From NCBI RefSeq assembly GCF_020524085.2, contig NZ_CP129016.1:1606001-1670000 (forward strand): a stretch of DNA of 64,000 nucleotides, given 5' to 3'. Position 1 is the first letter of the stretch. Each line of letters opens with the position of its first letter. Origin of the DNA: Halobacillus litoralis (lineage in GTDB: Bacteria; Bacillota; Bacilli; Bacillales; Halobacillaceae). Of the stretch, positions 19,363-27,623 are shown piece after piece. Under the pieces are notes generated by a model. It was not told where the DNA came from, did no database searches, and saw nothing but the letters and a program-made list of their open reading frames with translations. A program made the translations under genes and the position numbers.

Positions 19363-22300
19363 TTATATTATGATATTGTTCTCTTCATTCACCCGATAAT
19401 GCGCATCGGGATGGTGAAGAGAGGTAGTATAACTTGCTCCATTAAAGAGGATGTTTCGAGCAAAATAAGACTCTGCTTGTGCGGCTAAGAAGTGTCTTCG
19501 GTTCCCGCGTCCGTAAAAAGTATTGTTGTAAATTCTGAAATTGTTGGTTCGGCTATATACTTGTAGGTGTGATTGATCGATGGTGTTGTCATGGAGAGCT
19601 AAACTGTTGCCAGCACTAATAATTAAGCCGTTCCTAGACGCAACGCTATTGTTCCGAAAAACGTCTCCTTGCATCGTCTCCCATCCATCTTCCCAGTCTA
19701 CATCACAAGCGGGTGTCCTGCCATTGGAGTTTTCACGAAATGAGCATCCATCTACAAGCCATCCTTCCCCTCCGGTCAAAGCTAAACCCGTACTGAAATT
19801 ATCCTCGAATGTACAATTTAGGATCTTACAATATCTTGGCATACCGACGGTTCTAATGAAAGCACAAGCGTTAAAGTTTGGATCCATCGTACTTGGTTTG
19901 TTTTCTTGGTATATTACTACACGAGCGAAGTACGCGTTCGATGGCTTATCATAATTGAAAAATTGTAGGTTATAGCTTTGTTGTTTGATGAAATTTTTAT
20001 TAATATCATAAAAATATATGGAATATAACCTTGAACGGAGATGAGGGTAGGAATAGTACCCTTGGTTATAGCCCAACATGTAATAATCCCCAAGCCCACT
20101 TATATCCAGATAACCCTGGTACCTCCATATGCCATTGGTGGAATCGATACTGTCAAAACCGTCTTCTCCAATGGATCCATCTTCCCAGCTCAAGCCGACG
20201 CTAATGGAGCGGGTTTCTTTCTTCACTAAGTTGGTACCGGTTATGACATTGAACCCCGGGGACTCATTAAAAGTGCAGTTTTTCCAAGTACATTTATAAG
20301 ACTCCTTAATTTCAAAGGTTAAACAACCTTCACTTGATTGTTCAAGTGTTGTGCTTTTCGCTTCTCCAAAAAAATGTCCATTTTCAAACGTGCAATGTTC
20401 GACATCCCCATCATAATAAAACATCGTATAACCTGAAGCAGTCTTTGTGCTGGGTTCAATGTATATCTTAGATTCGCTCCAATCTACAATCATACGCGAT
20501 GGGGGAAGAATGGTACGGGCATCTGGGGTAATACTGTAATTCCCTTTTGGAAAAACGATTTTTTTAAACTCTTGGTCTATGGCGTAATCAAAAACTGCTT
20601 GAATGCCATTTGTCGTTTGTTCTGGATTACTCCTGTCTGCATAGATTTGGAATTGCTGGATGTCAATCATGTACGTGTCTTCTCCACTTATGGTTTCTTC
20701 AGGTCCGTCCTTTACGGTGACCTCAAAACTTGCTGAATATGTCTTTGAAGAATCGTAGGCTGTGATCGTAGCTGTACCTGCTCCTCTTCCAGTCAGTACT
20801 CCATAAGGTACTGCCGCAACAGAGGCATCGGAGGTTTCCCAAATGATGTAGTTACTATCATAAACATCAAAGGGTAAGGTTGTTGCCATTAATGGAAATT
20901 CCTCCCCGACGTCAAGGGAATCAGTCTGACGGTTCAATGAAATTCCATTGATACTCCGGTTAGGTTCGGGAGGTTCAGCTGTATTTCCACCTACTTGCAC
21001 GTTAACATATTCGTAATAAGTTTCCCCTTCATACTCAAGCTTAACTGTGACTTGAGTTTCTCCTGTTGATATTCCTGTTAGAGTACCTGATTCACTAACT
21101 TTCACGAATCCTTCGTTCCCGCTTTCATAAGATAAGGTAACGTGTTCTTTATAATAGGCTGGATACGTCTGAACAGCAAGAGCCTGACTTTCTCCAACTT
21201 GCAGTAAAACGTCAACTGGGAGGACTTGGAAACTTCTGAACGGCTCGGCGTCTTTAATCGCTTGATTCTTCCTTAACATTTCTTCTTCAGTAAACGCACG
21301 ATCATACATTTCAAAACTTGAAAGGATTGTCATAGGAGTGTTTGCATTTAAATGGTTTCTTCTTAACAATAAATCTTCATTTTTAAGAGTGTTGACCCAT
21401 TCAACAAAATCAACGGCTTTATTAATCTCCGACACATAACCGTTTAGATACATCTGCCCTTCTCCATTTTCTTTTAATGTAACGATAAATACATTCTCTT
21501 CATCATCAAGAATGACATTCTCGTACCGTTCGATTATGTTGTTGTTAAGCTTATTGCCTATATCATCCGCCATTGATAAAGACTTCTCTGCACCTGTTCC
21601 ATCAATATACTTAAAATATGCATATAAAACGCTATTCACGAAAAACGAAACAACTTTTCCGGAGCTTGTTTTGTAAAAAGACCCGATGGGGTTGTATATA
21701 CTTACAACGATAGTCAGACCTCCATCGTTCATATCAAAAGATAAGGAAGAGTCTGGAGTGGGGATGGTGATAAAACTATTTGAAGTCAGTGTCACTCCTA
21801 AATCATTGATGAACCCACTTAGATCATTATGTGCAACATTATTCAATGTTGCAGGTAACTGGGAAAATTCATCAAAAATAATATTATCTACAGCCCCATA
21901 ACGGTTTCTGAAATTATAATAAAAAAGCGACGAGTCGATAATAATGTTTGCGGATGCTGTGTAACCTCCGTCTACAGTTGTTGCGGTAATTGTAACTTGC
22001 CCTTCCGTTATTGCTTTTACTTCTCCATCACTGGTGACAGTTGCAATGGCTGAATTACTTGAATCCCACTGCACCGTTTTGTTATCTGCATTCTCAGGGA
22101 GTACAATTGCTTCAAGCTGAATCGAATTTGCCACCCGCAGGTAGAAATCCGTGGTTCTAAAACTTATTCCTGTTACCGGAACTTCCTCAGGCGGAGGAGT
22201 GCCGATCGCATCCATGATTTTTTGGTCCACTTCTTCTTTTGTATAATACTCAGAATGGGTATGGTTTTTATCAGATTTTTGGTTTAATACTTCTGTAAGG

Positions 22301-22767
22301 TTTATTATATCTTCAATATTATGCAGATGAAGTGGTTCACCAAACGGATTGAAATTTTCCTGAATAGAATTACGGGATTCATCACTCACCGGATAGTTGT
22401 ATTGGTACGAGAAAGATTCAGAAACTTCACCGTTCACATACTTTGTAACAGAATTTTGAAAGTGAAAGTATTGTTCAGGGTTTGCTTTGTATTTGACTTT
22501 TACTTCTTGTTGATTCTGGATTGAGTTGAATGTTATCCATCCTGTCTCATAATTCACTAAAAATTCATTTTCTCCTGGTTCCGTATAAACTTCGGTAAGC
22601 CTTTCTCCATTTATTATTTCAATGACTATGATTGGGGAGTCACTTAAAGGTGATTCGCTAAGTTGGACGATGCCATCACTAACGATAAAAGTTTCTTCAA
22701 GATTTATCGTCAAAAGAATCCTCCTTATTTCATGATGTTTTAGAGGGAACCGATTATCTTCTTTCAA
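19363..22767 (-). CDS. Tail-spike-like modular protein with Big2 and beta-helix domains
   Basis: 1134 residues without a signal peptide. Order: an N-terminal beta-rich module, a phage-fibre-like connector (QKSDKNHTHSEYYTKEEVDQ, about 163-182), a Big2 Ig-like repeat (about 193-275), a LamG/concanavalin-like domain (about 280-500), two more Big2 repeats (about 505-590 and 605-685), and a C-terminal right-handed beta-helix (about 695-1130) resembling pectate-lyase/phage depolymerase domains. No other phage gene is nearby. Such helices usually bind or cleave polysaccharide, and the EPS operon begins 1.3 kb away, so EPS modification is a reasonable guess. How it leaves the cell is unclear. Confidence 0.7.
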   Translation of the reverse strand: MKEDNRFPLKHHEIRRILLTINLEETFIVSDGIVQLSESPLSDSPIIVIEIINGERLTEVYTEPGENEFLVNYETGWITFNSIQNQQEVKVKYKANPEQYFHFQNSVTKYVNGEVSESFSYQYNYPVSDESRNSIQENFNPFGEPLHLHNIEDIINLTEVLNQKSDKNHTHSEYYTKEEVDQKIMDAIGTPPPEEVPVTGISFRTTDFYLRVANSIQLEAIVLPENADNKTVQWDSSNSAIATVTSDGEVKAITEGQVTITATTVDGGYTASANIIIDSSLFYYNFRNRYGAVDNIIFDEFSQLPATLNNVAHNDLSGFINDLGVTLTSNSFITIPTPDSSLSFDMNDGGLTIVVSIYNPIGSFYKTSSGKVVSFFVNSVLYAYFKYIDGTGAEKSLSMADDIGNKLNNNIIERYENVILDDEENVFIVTLKENGEGQMYLNGYVSEINKAVDFVEWVNTLKNEDLLLRRNHLNANTPMTILSSFEMYDRAFTEEEMLRKNQAIKDAEPFRSFQVLPVDVLLQVGESQALAVQTYPAYYKEHVTLSYESGNEGFVKVSESGTLTGISTGETQVTVKLEYEGETYYEYVNVQVGGNTAEPPEPNRSINGISLNRQTDSLDVGEEFPLMATTLPFDVYDSNYIIWETSDASVAAVPYGVLTGRGAGTATITAYDSSKTYSASFEVTVKDGPEETISGEDTYMIDIQQFQIYADRSNPEQTTNGIQAVFDYAIDQEFKKIVFPKGNYSITPDARTILPPSRMIVDWSESKIYIEPSTKTASGYTMFYYDGDVEHCTFENGHFFGEAKSTTLEQSSEGCLTFEIKESYKCTWKNCTFNESPGFNVITGTNLVKKETRSISVGLSWEDGSIGEDGFDSIDSTNGIWRYQGYLDISGLGDYYMLGYNQGYYSYPHLRSRLYSIYFYDINKNFIKQQSYNLQFFNYDKPSNAYFARVVIYQENKPSTMDPNFNACAFIRTVGMPRYCKILNCTFEDNFSTGLALTGGEGWLVDGCSFRENSNGRTPACDVDWEDGWETMQGDVFRNNSVASRNGLIISAGNSLALHDNTIDQSHLQVYSRTNNFRIYNNTFYGRGNRRHFLAAQAESYFARNILFNGASYTTSLHHPDAHYRVNEENNIII

Positions 22768-22889
22768 GGCAGAAATATGGAATTAAATTAGCTGATATTC
22801 CTTTATATATATACGGGGGAGAAGAATGAATATTCACATATAAAATTGAGAGGTTGGTGGATTTGTCGGATTGAATTTTCTGGAAGCGT

Positions 22890-22925
22890 ATTTCATAATA
22901 TCCTAGGCCAAGGATATTATGAAAT
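22890..22925. repeat. Perfect 15-bp inverted repeat in the divergent region
   Basis: ATTTCATAATATCCT (22890-22904) and AGGATATTATGAAAT (22911-22925) with loop AGGCCA. It lies between the divergent spike-like gene and the lasso precursor promoter. It could be an operator or a transcript-ending hairpin; no T-run supports the latter. Confidence 0.6.
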
Positions 22926-23001
22926 TTATGATCTTAAATACATCTATAGCTAAATTAATGCGATTTAAATGGCTTTTGTTGGGGAAGGTATCTTCTTTGA
23001 A

Positions 23002-23031
23002 TTGACACTCTTCGTCTCTTCTTGCTATTAT
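23002..23031 (+). promoter_or_regulatory. Promoter of the orphan lasso precursor
   Basis: TTGACA (23002-23007), an 18-base spacer and TATTAT (23026-23031). A SinR-operator-like palindrome begins 7 bases downstream, at the likely start point. Confidence 0.65.
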
Positions 23032-23037
23032 AAAATT

Positions 23038-23053
23038 GTTCTTTATAACGAAA
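23038..23053. promoter_or_regulatory. SinR-operator-like site at the precursor transcription start
   Basis: GTTCTTTATAACGAAA has the intact half-site GTTCTTT and a degraded right arm. Position over the predicted start point suits repression. Confidence 0.6.
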
Positions 23054-23087
23054 ACCATTGAGGTTAGCTCACTAAAGGAGGCATATT

Positions 23088-23234
23088 ATGAAAAAGGATT
23101 GGAAACAACTCGCATTAGAAGTTTTAGACGTTACTGAAACAATGAAAGGTGGAGGAGGAAATCTTAACGATAAATGGGACAAATGGGAAGATTTCTTTGA
23201 AGATTGTTTGACGGGAGGGGAAATGGATAGCTGA
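23088..23234 (+). CDS. Lasso peptide precursor (paeninodin family), orphan
   Basis: 48 residues from ATG 23088 after AAAGGAGG. The leader MKKDWKQLALEVLDVTETM (19 residues) has the LEVLDV and penultimate Thr of Firmicute lasso leaders, with W-x2-L-x-L in place of the usual Y-x2-P-x-L. Cleavage after TM gives a core beginning KGGGGNLND, with Asp at position 9 as ring acceptor, then an acidic aromatic tail ending in Ser. If cleavage falls one residue later, Gly1 and Asp8 would give an 8-membered ring. No maturation enzymes are adjacent; those at 46-53 kb act on a leader of identical length and could serve it. The tail has one Cys. Confidence 0.8.
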   Translation: MKKDWKQLALEVLDVTETMKGGGGNLNDKWDKWEDFFEDCLTGGEMDS

Positions 23235-23253
23235 ATAGCTATCCTCTATTTTT
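23225..23253 (+). terminator. Terminator overlapping the precursor stop codon
   Basis: GGATAGCT (23225-23232) pairs with AGCTATCC (23237-23244), loop GAAT with the stop codon inside, then TCTATTTTTC. It would keep the precursor transcript short and let only some polymerase reach the acyltransferase gene. Confidence 0.75.
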
Positions 23254-23290
23254 CTCTATGGAAAGAATGACGAAGAGGAGGAAAATGGGT

Positions 23291-23839
23291 ATGTATCAGT
23301 TAGTAAAAACGAAAAAACAACAAAAGAACTTCGAACGGACATGGGAATATTTCTGCCATAAATATTGCTGGTACAATGATCCTTATGCTGAAAATGGAGT
23401 CAGATATAACCTAGTGAATAAAAGGGAAACGATAGGAACTATTGAGTTTATTCCATATATTCCTTATAGCCGAACTAGTACGGTTGAGTGGAAAACAGGT
23501 GACTTTTCGAAATTTCATAGTATAGCCAAACAAAAAGGGAAGATATGGGAAGTAGATAAATTATGTATTAAAGAACAATACCAAAGAAAAGGTTATTTTA
23601 ACCAATTCTCTGAGGTCATTCAGCATCATATATGTGAACACAAGCCCGACTATTATTTAGCCTATATAGAACAAAGGTTTTATCGAATGCTCAAAATCAA
23701 TTTCGGACTTCAAATAGAGACTTTAGGCAAACCATTGGTTGAACAAAGTACAAGGCTTATTCCCATTTCAATTAATGTTCATCAACTCATCCAAGGTCAT
23801 GATAGAGTATTGGCAGGGATAAAAACTGGCCTGAATTAG
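23291..23839 (+). CDS. GNAT-fold acyltransferase, FeeM/autoinducer-synthase-like
   Basis: 182 residues from ATG 23291, 9 bases after GAGGAGG; earlier ATGs overlap that site. The central VDKLCIKEQYQRKGYFNQF segment matches GNAT motif A (Q/R-x-x-G/A for acyl-CoA or acyl-carrier binding), and the C-terminal RLIPISINVH strand resembles N-acyl amino acid synthases of the FeeM type. It follows the orphan lasso precursor by 57 bases across a terminator, so it could acylate that peptide (the predicted core starts with Lys and has further Lys) or make a separate signal. Family assignment is by fold motifs only. Confidence 0.6.
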   Translation: MYQLVKTKKQQKNFERTWEYFCHKYCWYNDPYAENGVRYNLVNKRETIGTIEFIPYIPYSRTSTVEWKTGDFSKFHSIAKQKGKIWEVDKLCIKEQYQRKGYFNQFSEVIQHHICEHKPDYYLAYIEQRFYRMLKINFGLQIETLGKPLVEQSTRLIPISINVHQLIQGHDRVLAGIKTGLN

Positions 23840-23979
23840 AAAGAATCCTTGCGTCGTGTATGCAAAATTATCAGTCTTCAATAATATGTCCTCTATTCCT
23901 ATGAGTAGTAAATTTACAAAGGTTTTTGAATCTTATCTATTTTTTTGGAGAATAAAGTTAAAGTTTTTGCATTATTATG

Positions 23980-24008
23980 TTGACTTGTTCTTTATATAGA
24001 ACTATAAT
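23980..24008 (+). promoter_or_regulatory. Promoter of the exopolysaccharide operon
   Basis: TTGACT (23980-23985), exactly 17 bases, TATAAT (24003-24008). The spacer is filled by the palindrome at 23987-24002, so repressor and RNA polymerase must compete. The predicted start is near 24015, leaving a leader of about 90 bases. Confidence 0.8.
23987..24002. promoter_or_regulatory. SinR-operator-like palindrome in the EPS promoter
   Basis: GTTCTTTATATAGAAC: both arms are GTTCT/AGAAC and the left matches the SinR consensus GTTCTYT. It sits between the -35 and -10 boxes of the EPS promoter, the classical position for steric repression. B. subtilis eps is repressed by SinR from comparable sites. Confidence 0.75.
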
Positions 24009-24057
24009 GTTTAGTAATATAACAACATTAAATAAGTAACTATTTTTTTGTGAAAAC

Positions 24058-24073
24058 GTTCGTTATATAGCAC
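24058..24073. promoter_or_regulatory. Second, degenerate palindrome in the EPS leader
   Basis: GTTCGTTATATAGCAC, 71 bases downstream of the primary copy. A pair separated by 69 bases also occurs before the lasso cyclase gene (46295/46364), hinting at cooperative binding or looping. Confidence 0.5.
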
Positions 24074-24105
24074 TTTTTATCTTCTAATAAGAAAAGGTGG
24101 GTCTC

Positions 24106-24852
24106 ATGAGAAAGAAAACATTGGTTTACGATGATTACATGTCCAAAGATATTAACATCAAAGAGTATTTTGATGTGTTGAGAGACCGCTTTTGGCTTAT
24201 TTTTATCATTACCATCATCATGGGAGCTTTAGGGTATGGCTACAGCCAAATGAATAATACATCTCTTTATCAAACGTCAACTAGAATTATTCTTGGATCC
24301 AGTGAACAGGACATGGACATGAATACTTTAATGGTTATGATTAAAGATCCAATTATCATGAGTGAAGTACAAAAAACTATTGGCATGGAAGGGTCGCCTG
24401 AAGGGCTGGCTAATCGAATTGAAGTTTCCAGGATTGATGAATCACAAGTTGTATTAATCTCAGTTACTGATACGGATCCTGAACGAGCTGCTCAAATTGC
24501 AAACAAAACAGCCAGTGTGTATAAAAGTAAAATTGTTGACCTCTTGAATTATGAACAAGTTCAGCTCCTCTCGAAAGCTGGTATTAATCCTATTTCGATA
24601 AGTGGAAACCAAAACCGACCAATCTATATAGCTATCCTACTAGGACTAATTACCGGTGTTGGACTTGCTTACTTGATGGATTCAATTGATGGAGCTGTTA
24701 AATCAAGAAAAGAAATTGAGGATATTCTAGATCTCCCAGTTCTCGGTGAAATTTCTTATGTGAATCGGAGGAATTCGGTAACCAAGAAAGCTAAGAAAGG
24801 TTCAAATAATATGGAAGTTAGAGGTGAATCTGTTGGTATTAAGCAGAATTAG
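24106..24852 (+). CDS. epsA: Polysaccharide chain-length regulator / kinase modulator (EpsA-like)
   Basis: 248 residues from ATG 24106 after AAAAGGTGG. Wzz-family architecture: cytoplasmic N-terminus with YFDVLRDR, TM1 (about 27-47), an extracellular domain containing the repeated DTDPERAAQIANK helix, a PISISGNQNRPI segment and TM2 (about 173-192), then a short cytoplasmic tail. In Firmicutes this protein activates the separate tyrosine kinase encoded next and sets polymer length. It is the first gene of the operon and overlaps the kinase gene. Confidence 0.88.
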   Translation: MRKKTLVYDDYMSKDINIKEYFDVLRDRFWLIFIITIIMGALGYGYSQMNNTSLYQTSTRIILGSSEQDMDMNTLMVMIKDPIIMSEVQKTIGMEGSPEGLANRIEVSRIDESQVVLISVTDTDPERAAQIANKTASVYKSKIVDLLNYEQVQLLSKAGINPISISGNQNRPIYIAILLGLITGVGLAYLMDSIDGAVKSRKEIEDILDLPVLGEISYVNRRNSVTKKAKKGSNNMEVRGESVGIKQN

Positions 24853-25495
24853 AAAGCTGGCGAATAAAAACAAGAAACCATTAGTCACTTACACGAACCC
24901 TAATTCCATGATTGCAGAACAATTTCGTACCATCAGGACCAATATTCATTTTTTAACAGAACAGAACAATAGAAAGGTGTTCTTAATTACATCTCCTAAT
25001 AAACAAGAAGGTACATCCACTTCGATCGCTAACTTAGCTGTATCGATCGCTCAAAACAAAGAGAAAGTTCTCTTGGTTGATGCGAACTTACGGAGCCCTG
25101 CGTTACATCAACTATTTAAGACGTCCAACAATATTGGGTTGACCAATGTCATAAATGGCAGTACAAAATTAAACGAAGCCATTGATCAAACGGGTATTGC
25201 TCAACTAGATCTATTAACAAGTGGAACGATCTCCCCTAACCCTTCGGACACCATAGGGGACTACCGGATGGAGAATTTACTAAAGGAAGTCGGAGAAGCA
25301 TATGATCTAGTCCTGATAGACACGCCACCTGTACTTAAATCAACCGAAACGAGAATTCTGGCCAGCCTCTGTGATGGGGTCTTTATCCTCTTGAATAGAG
25401 GCAAGACGAAAGTAGAGGAAGCGGAAGAATCGAAGAAGGTTATGGATCTTGCCCAAGCCAACGTCCTGGGCATTTTATTGAACAATAACAAATAA
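24824..25495 (+). CDS. epsB: Tyrosine-protein kinase of the CpsD/CapB/EpsB family
   Basis: 223 residues. BY-kinase fold: Walker A-like region TSPNKQEGTSTSIANLAVSI (the usual GKS is replaced by GTS), Walker A' VLLVDANLRSP and Walker B LVLIDTPP. Unlike most family members there is no Tyr-rich C-terminal cluster; the protein ends LGILLNNNK. A GTG start at 24824 is given; TTG 24833, 6 bases after GAGGTG, is also possible. It phosphorylates EPS enzymes or itself and is normally reversed by a CpsB/YwqE phosphatase like that at 15522. The changed P-loop residue may weaken nucleotide binding. Confidence 0.85.
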   Translation: MNLLVLSRIRKLANKNKKPLVTYTNPNSMIAEQFRTIRTNIHFLTEQNNRKVFLITSPNKQEGTSTSIANLAVSIAQNKEKVLLVDANLRSPALHQLFKTSNNIGLTNVINGSTKLNEAIDQTGIAQLDLLTSGTISPNPSDTIGDYRMENLLKEVGEAYDLVLIDTPPVLKSTETRILASLCDGVFILLNRGKTKVEEAEESKKVMDLAQANVLGILLNNNK

Positions 25496-25508
25496 TTCAC
25501 ACCCTAAC

Positions 25509-25524
25509 GTTCTTTATAAAGAAT
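25509..25524. promoter_or_regulatory. SinR-operator-like palindrome between epsB and the EAR element
   Basis: GTTCTTTATAAAGAAT, one base short of perfect symmetry, 14 bases after the epsB stop. No -10 box follows, so it might act as a roadblock or mark an internal promoter not otherwise visible. Confidence 0.55.
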
Positions 25525-25529
25525 GATCG

Positions 25530-25663
25530 TTTGTTAAAACGTGGTGATGTCTCCTAACCGTTATCAAAGGAGGCACTCGGTCATGCTGTGGGTTACGGAA
25601 AATCCATAACCTTAGACGCTAGTCGTCAGTGGTGTGGCGTGAGGGCGGGTTGAATGCCCATTC
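25530..25663 (+). ncRNA. EAR-type processive antitermination RNA (eps-associated RNA)
   Basis: In B. subtilis the EAR element lies between epsB and epsC, is roughly 120 nt and lets RNA polymerase pass terminators farther down the operon. This 277-base gap has the same place between the same two genes, has no reading frame, and is unusually GC-rich and structured for this operon. Short helices can be drawn, such as GGGTTACGGA near 25580 with TCCATAACC, and GGGCGGG-TGAATGCCC near 25643. I identify it by position and character, not by a scored covariance match. Boundaries are approximate. Confidence 0.7.
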
Positions 25664-25719
25664 TTTTCAAATTTTTAGAAGTAGGATTGATCAGGTCCTA
25701 TTTCTAAAAACTTTGAAAA
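25664..25719 (+). other. Long hairpin between the EAR element and epsC
   Basis: Left arm 25664-25686 and right arm 25696-25719 pair over about 23 positions with one bulged base and one G-U, loop of 9. There is no T-run after it. It may be part of the antitermination structure or an RNA processing signal. Confidence 0.7.
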
Positions 25720-25772
25720 TCCTACATAATCAATCATTCAACTAGACTTAGGATAAAGAAAGGGGCAAATAT

Positions 25773-27605
25773 ATGACGTATAGACAAAGAATGTCCTTAT
25801 TCATATTCATTGATTCATGCATTATTCTCAGCTCAATTTTGGTTAGTCAATTGTTAGTAACTTCTGATGTCAATGCGCCTGTGTTACCGCTGGTCGTAAC
25901 TGTTATAGCCATCCTATTAAGCCACTTGTTTTTTGCATACAAACTAAAGCTTTATCGAAAAGCCTGGGAGTATGCAAGTATCGGGGAGTTAATCCTTATA
26001 TTAAAAACCGTAACCTACTCCCTGTTAACTACAGTCGGTCTTCATTTTCTTTTTTTCCAAATGGTTTATCCAAGAGCGGTTGTGGTCATTTGGATGATGA
26101 ATCTCTTAATCATTGGTGGTTCTCGCTTCATTTGGAGGATCTATCGTGATAATTATTTACTCCAGCCAAAAACACACAAAAGAACGTTGATTATAGGAGC
26201 AGGTGCTGCTGGAACGATGGTGGCAAGACAGCTGCAGAATAATCGTGATACGGATCTACTTCCTGTGGCTTTTATCGATGATAGTCCTAAAAAGCAACGC
26301 TTGGACATCTTTGGGATCCCCGTGGTTGGTGGAGTCGATCAAATTCAAAAGTATGTTGAAAAGTTTGACGTGGAAAACATCATCATTGCTATCCCGTCCT
26401 TAAGTCGAAAGGGTATCCAAAATATCTTTAAGGAATGCGCAAAAACGAATGCTAAAACACAGATTTTACCGATGTTAGAAGATTTAGTGACTGGAAAAGT
26501 ATCGGTGACACAATTTCGGGATGTAAAAGTAGAGGATTTGTTAGGTCGTGATCCAGTTGATTTGGATATCAATCAGATTTCAGGTTATGTGTCAGGTCAA
26601 GTTATTCTTGTGACGGGAGCAGGAGGGTCCATTGGTTCTGAAATTTCCAGACAAATTGTGAAGTTCAAACCTAGACAATTGATTTTATTAGGTCATGGTG
26701 AAAATAGTATTCATGCTATTGAAATGGAGCTGAAGGAAATTCACTCAGGGATGAACGTCGACATTCGAACAGAAATCGCAGATATTCAAGATGATCAAAA
26801 AATCATGGACATCTTCAGCTCCTATCGTCCGGATGTCGTTTATCATGCAGCTGCTCATAAGCATGTACCTCTAATGGAACGTAATCCGGAAGAAGCCGTT
26901 AAGAATAATGTCATTGGAACGTTTAATGTTGCTAAGGCAGCTAGTTGGAGTAATGCTGGAAGGTTTGTGATGATTTCCTCTGATAAAGCGGTCAACCCAA
27001 CAAGTGTGATGGGAGCAACTAAAAGGCTGGCTGAAATTATTATTCAAAACATGAATAAAGTGAGTGAAACAAAATTTGTTGCGGTCCGCTTTGGTAACGT
27101 GCTTGGAAGCAGAGGAAGCGTCATTCCTATTTTTACAAAGCAAATTGAAAAAGGTGGCCCCGTTAAAGTCACCCACCCTGATATGGTTCGCTTTTTCATG
27201 ACCATCCCTGAGGCGTCTAGTCTTGTCATTCAAGCAGGGGCGCTGACACAAGGTGGGGAAATCTTCGTGCTTGATATGGGTGAGCCTGTGAAAATCGTTG
27301 ACCTTGCCCAAAACTTGATCAAACTTTCTGGCAACAATGTGGATGAAATTGGTGTTGAATTTACAGGTATTCGACCAGGGGAAAAATTATATGAAGAACT
27401 GCTAAAAGATGAAGAAGTTGAGAGAGAGCAAGTGTATCCGAAAATTCATCTGGGAAGAGCAACAGATATGGTTATGGATGATATTGAAGATCTGATAGAA
27501 AATTATCATCATTTAGATAAACACACGTTGAGAGAGCAGTTATTAAGCTTAGCAAATAATGAAGGATTGTCTCGACCAGGATCTCCGGTTTCAATTACAA
27601 GTTGA
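25773..27605 (+). CDS. epsC: NDP-sugar 4,6-dehydratase, membrane type (EpsC-like)
   Basis: 610 residues. Four N-terminal hydrophobic segments (about 8-120), a CoA-binding-like Rossmann motif IIGAGAAGTMVARQL (about 138), and the C-terminal SDR domain beginning VTGAGGSIGSEISRQI (about 279). The SMK-type catalytic triad appears in ISSDKAVNPTSVMGATKRLAE, where Met replaces Tyr as in FlaA1/CapD. It converts a UDP-HexNAc to the 4-keto-6-deoxy sugar, the first step to the diamino-sugar made with EpsN and EpsM encoded later. The start follows AAAGAAAGGGG. Confidence 0.92.
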   Translation: MTYRQRMSLFIFIDSCIILSSILVSQLLVTSDVNAPVLPLVVTVIAILLSHLFFAYKLKLYRKAWEYASIGELILILKTVTYSLLTTVGLHFLFFQMVYPRAVVVIWMMNLLIIGGSRFIWRIYRDNYLLQPKTHKRTLIIGAGAAGTMVARQLQNNRDTDLLPVAFIDDSPKKQRLDIFGIPVVGGVDQIQKYVEKFDVENIIIAIPSLSRKGIQNIFKECAKTNAKTQILPMLEDLVTGKVSVTQFRDVKVEDLLGRDPVDLDINQISGYVSGQVILVTGAGGSIGSEISRQIVKFKPRQLILLGHGENSIHAIEMELKEIHSGMNVDIRTEIADIQDDQKIMDIFSSYRPDVVYHAAAHKHVPLMERNPEEAVKNNVIGTFNVAKAASWSNAGRFVMISSDKAVNPTSVMGATKRLAEIIIQNMNKVSETKFVAVRFGNVLGSRGSVIPIFTKQIEKGGPVKVTHPDMVRFFMTIPEASSLVIQAGALTQGGEIFVLDMGEPVKIVDLAQNLIKLSGNNVDEIGVEFTGIRPGEKLYEELLKDEEVEREQVYPKIHLGRATDMVMDDIEDLIENYHHLDKHTLREQLLSLANNEGLSRPGSPVSITS

Positions 27606-27623
27606 TAAAGGTGGAAGTAGATC

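Noticed and set aside
24053..24066. cre-like TGAAAACGTTCGTT before the EPS operon
   Set aside because: Only the left half matches cre; the region is better explained by the overlapping palindrome at 24058.
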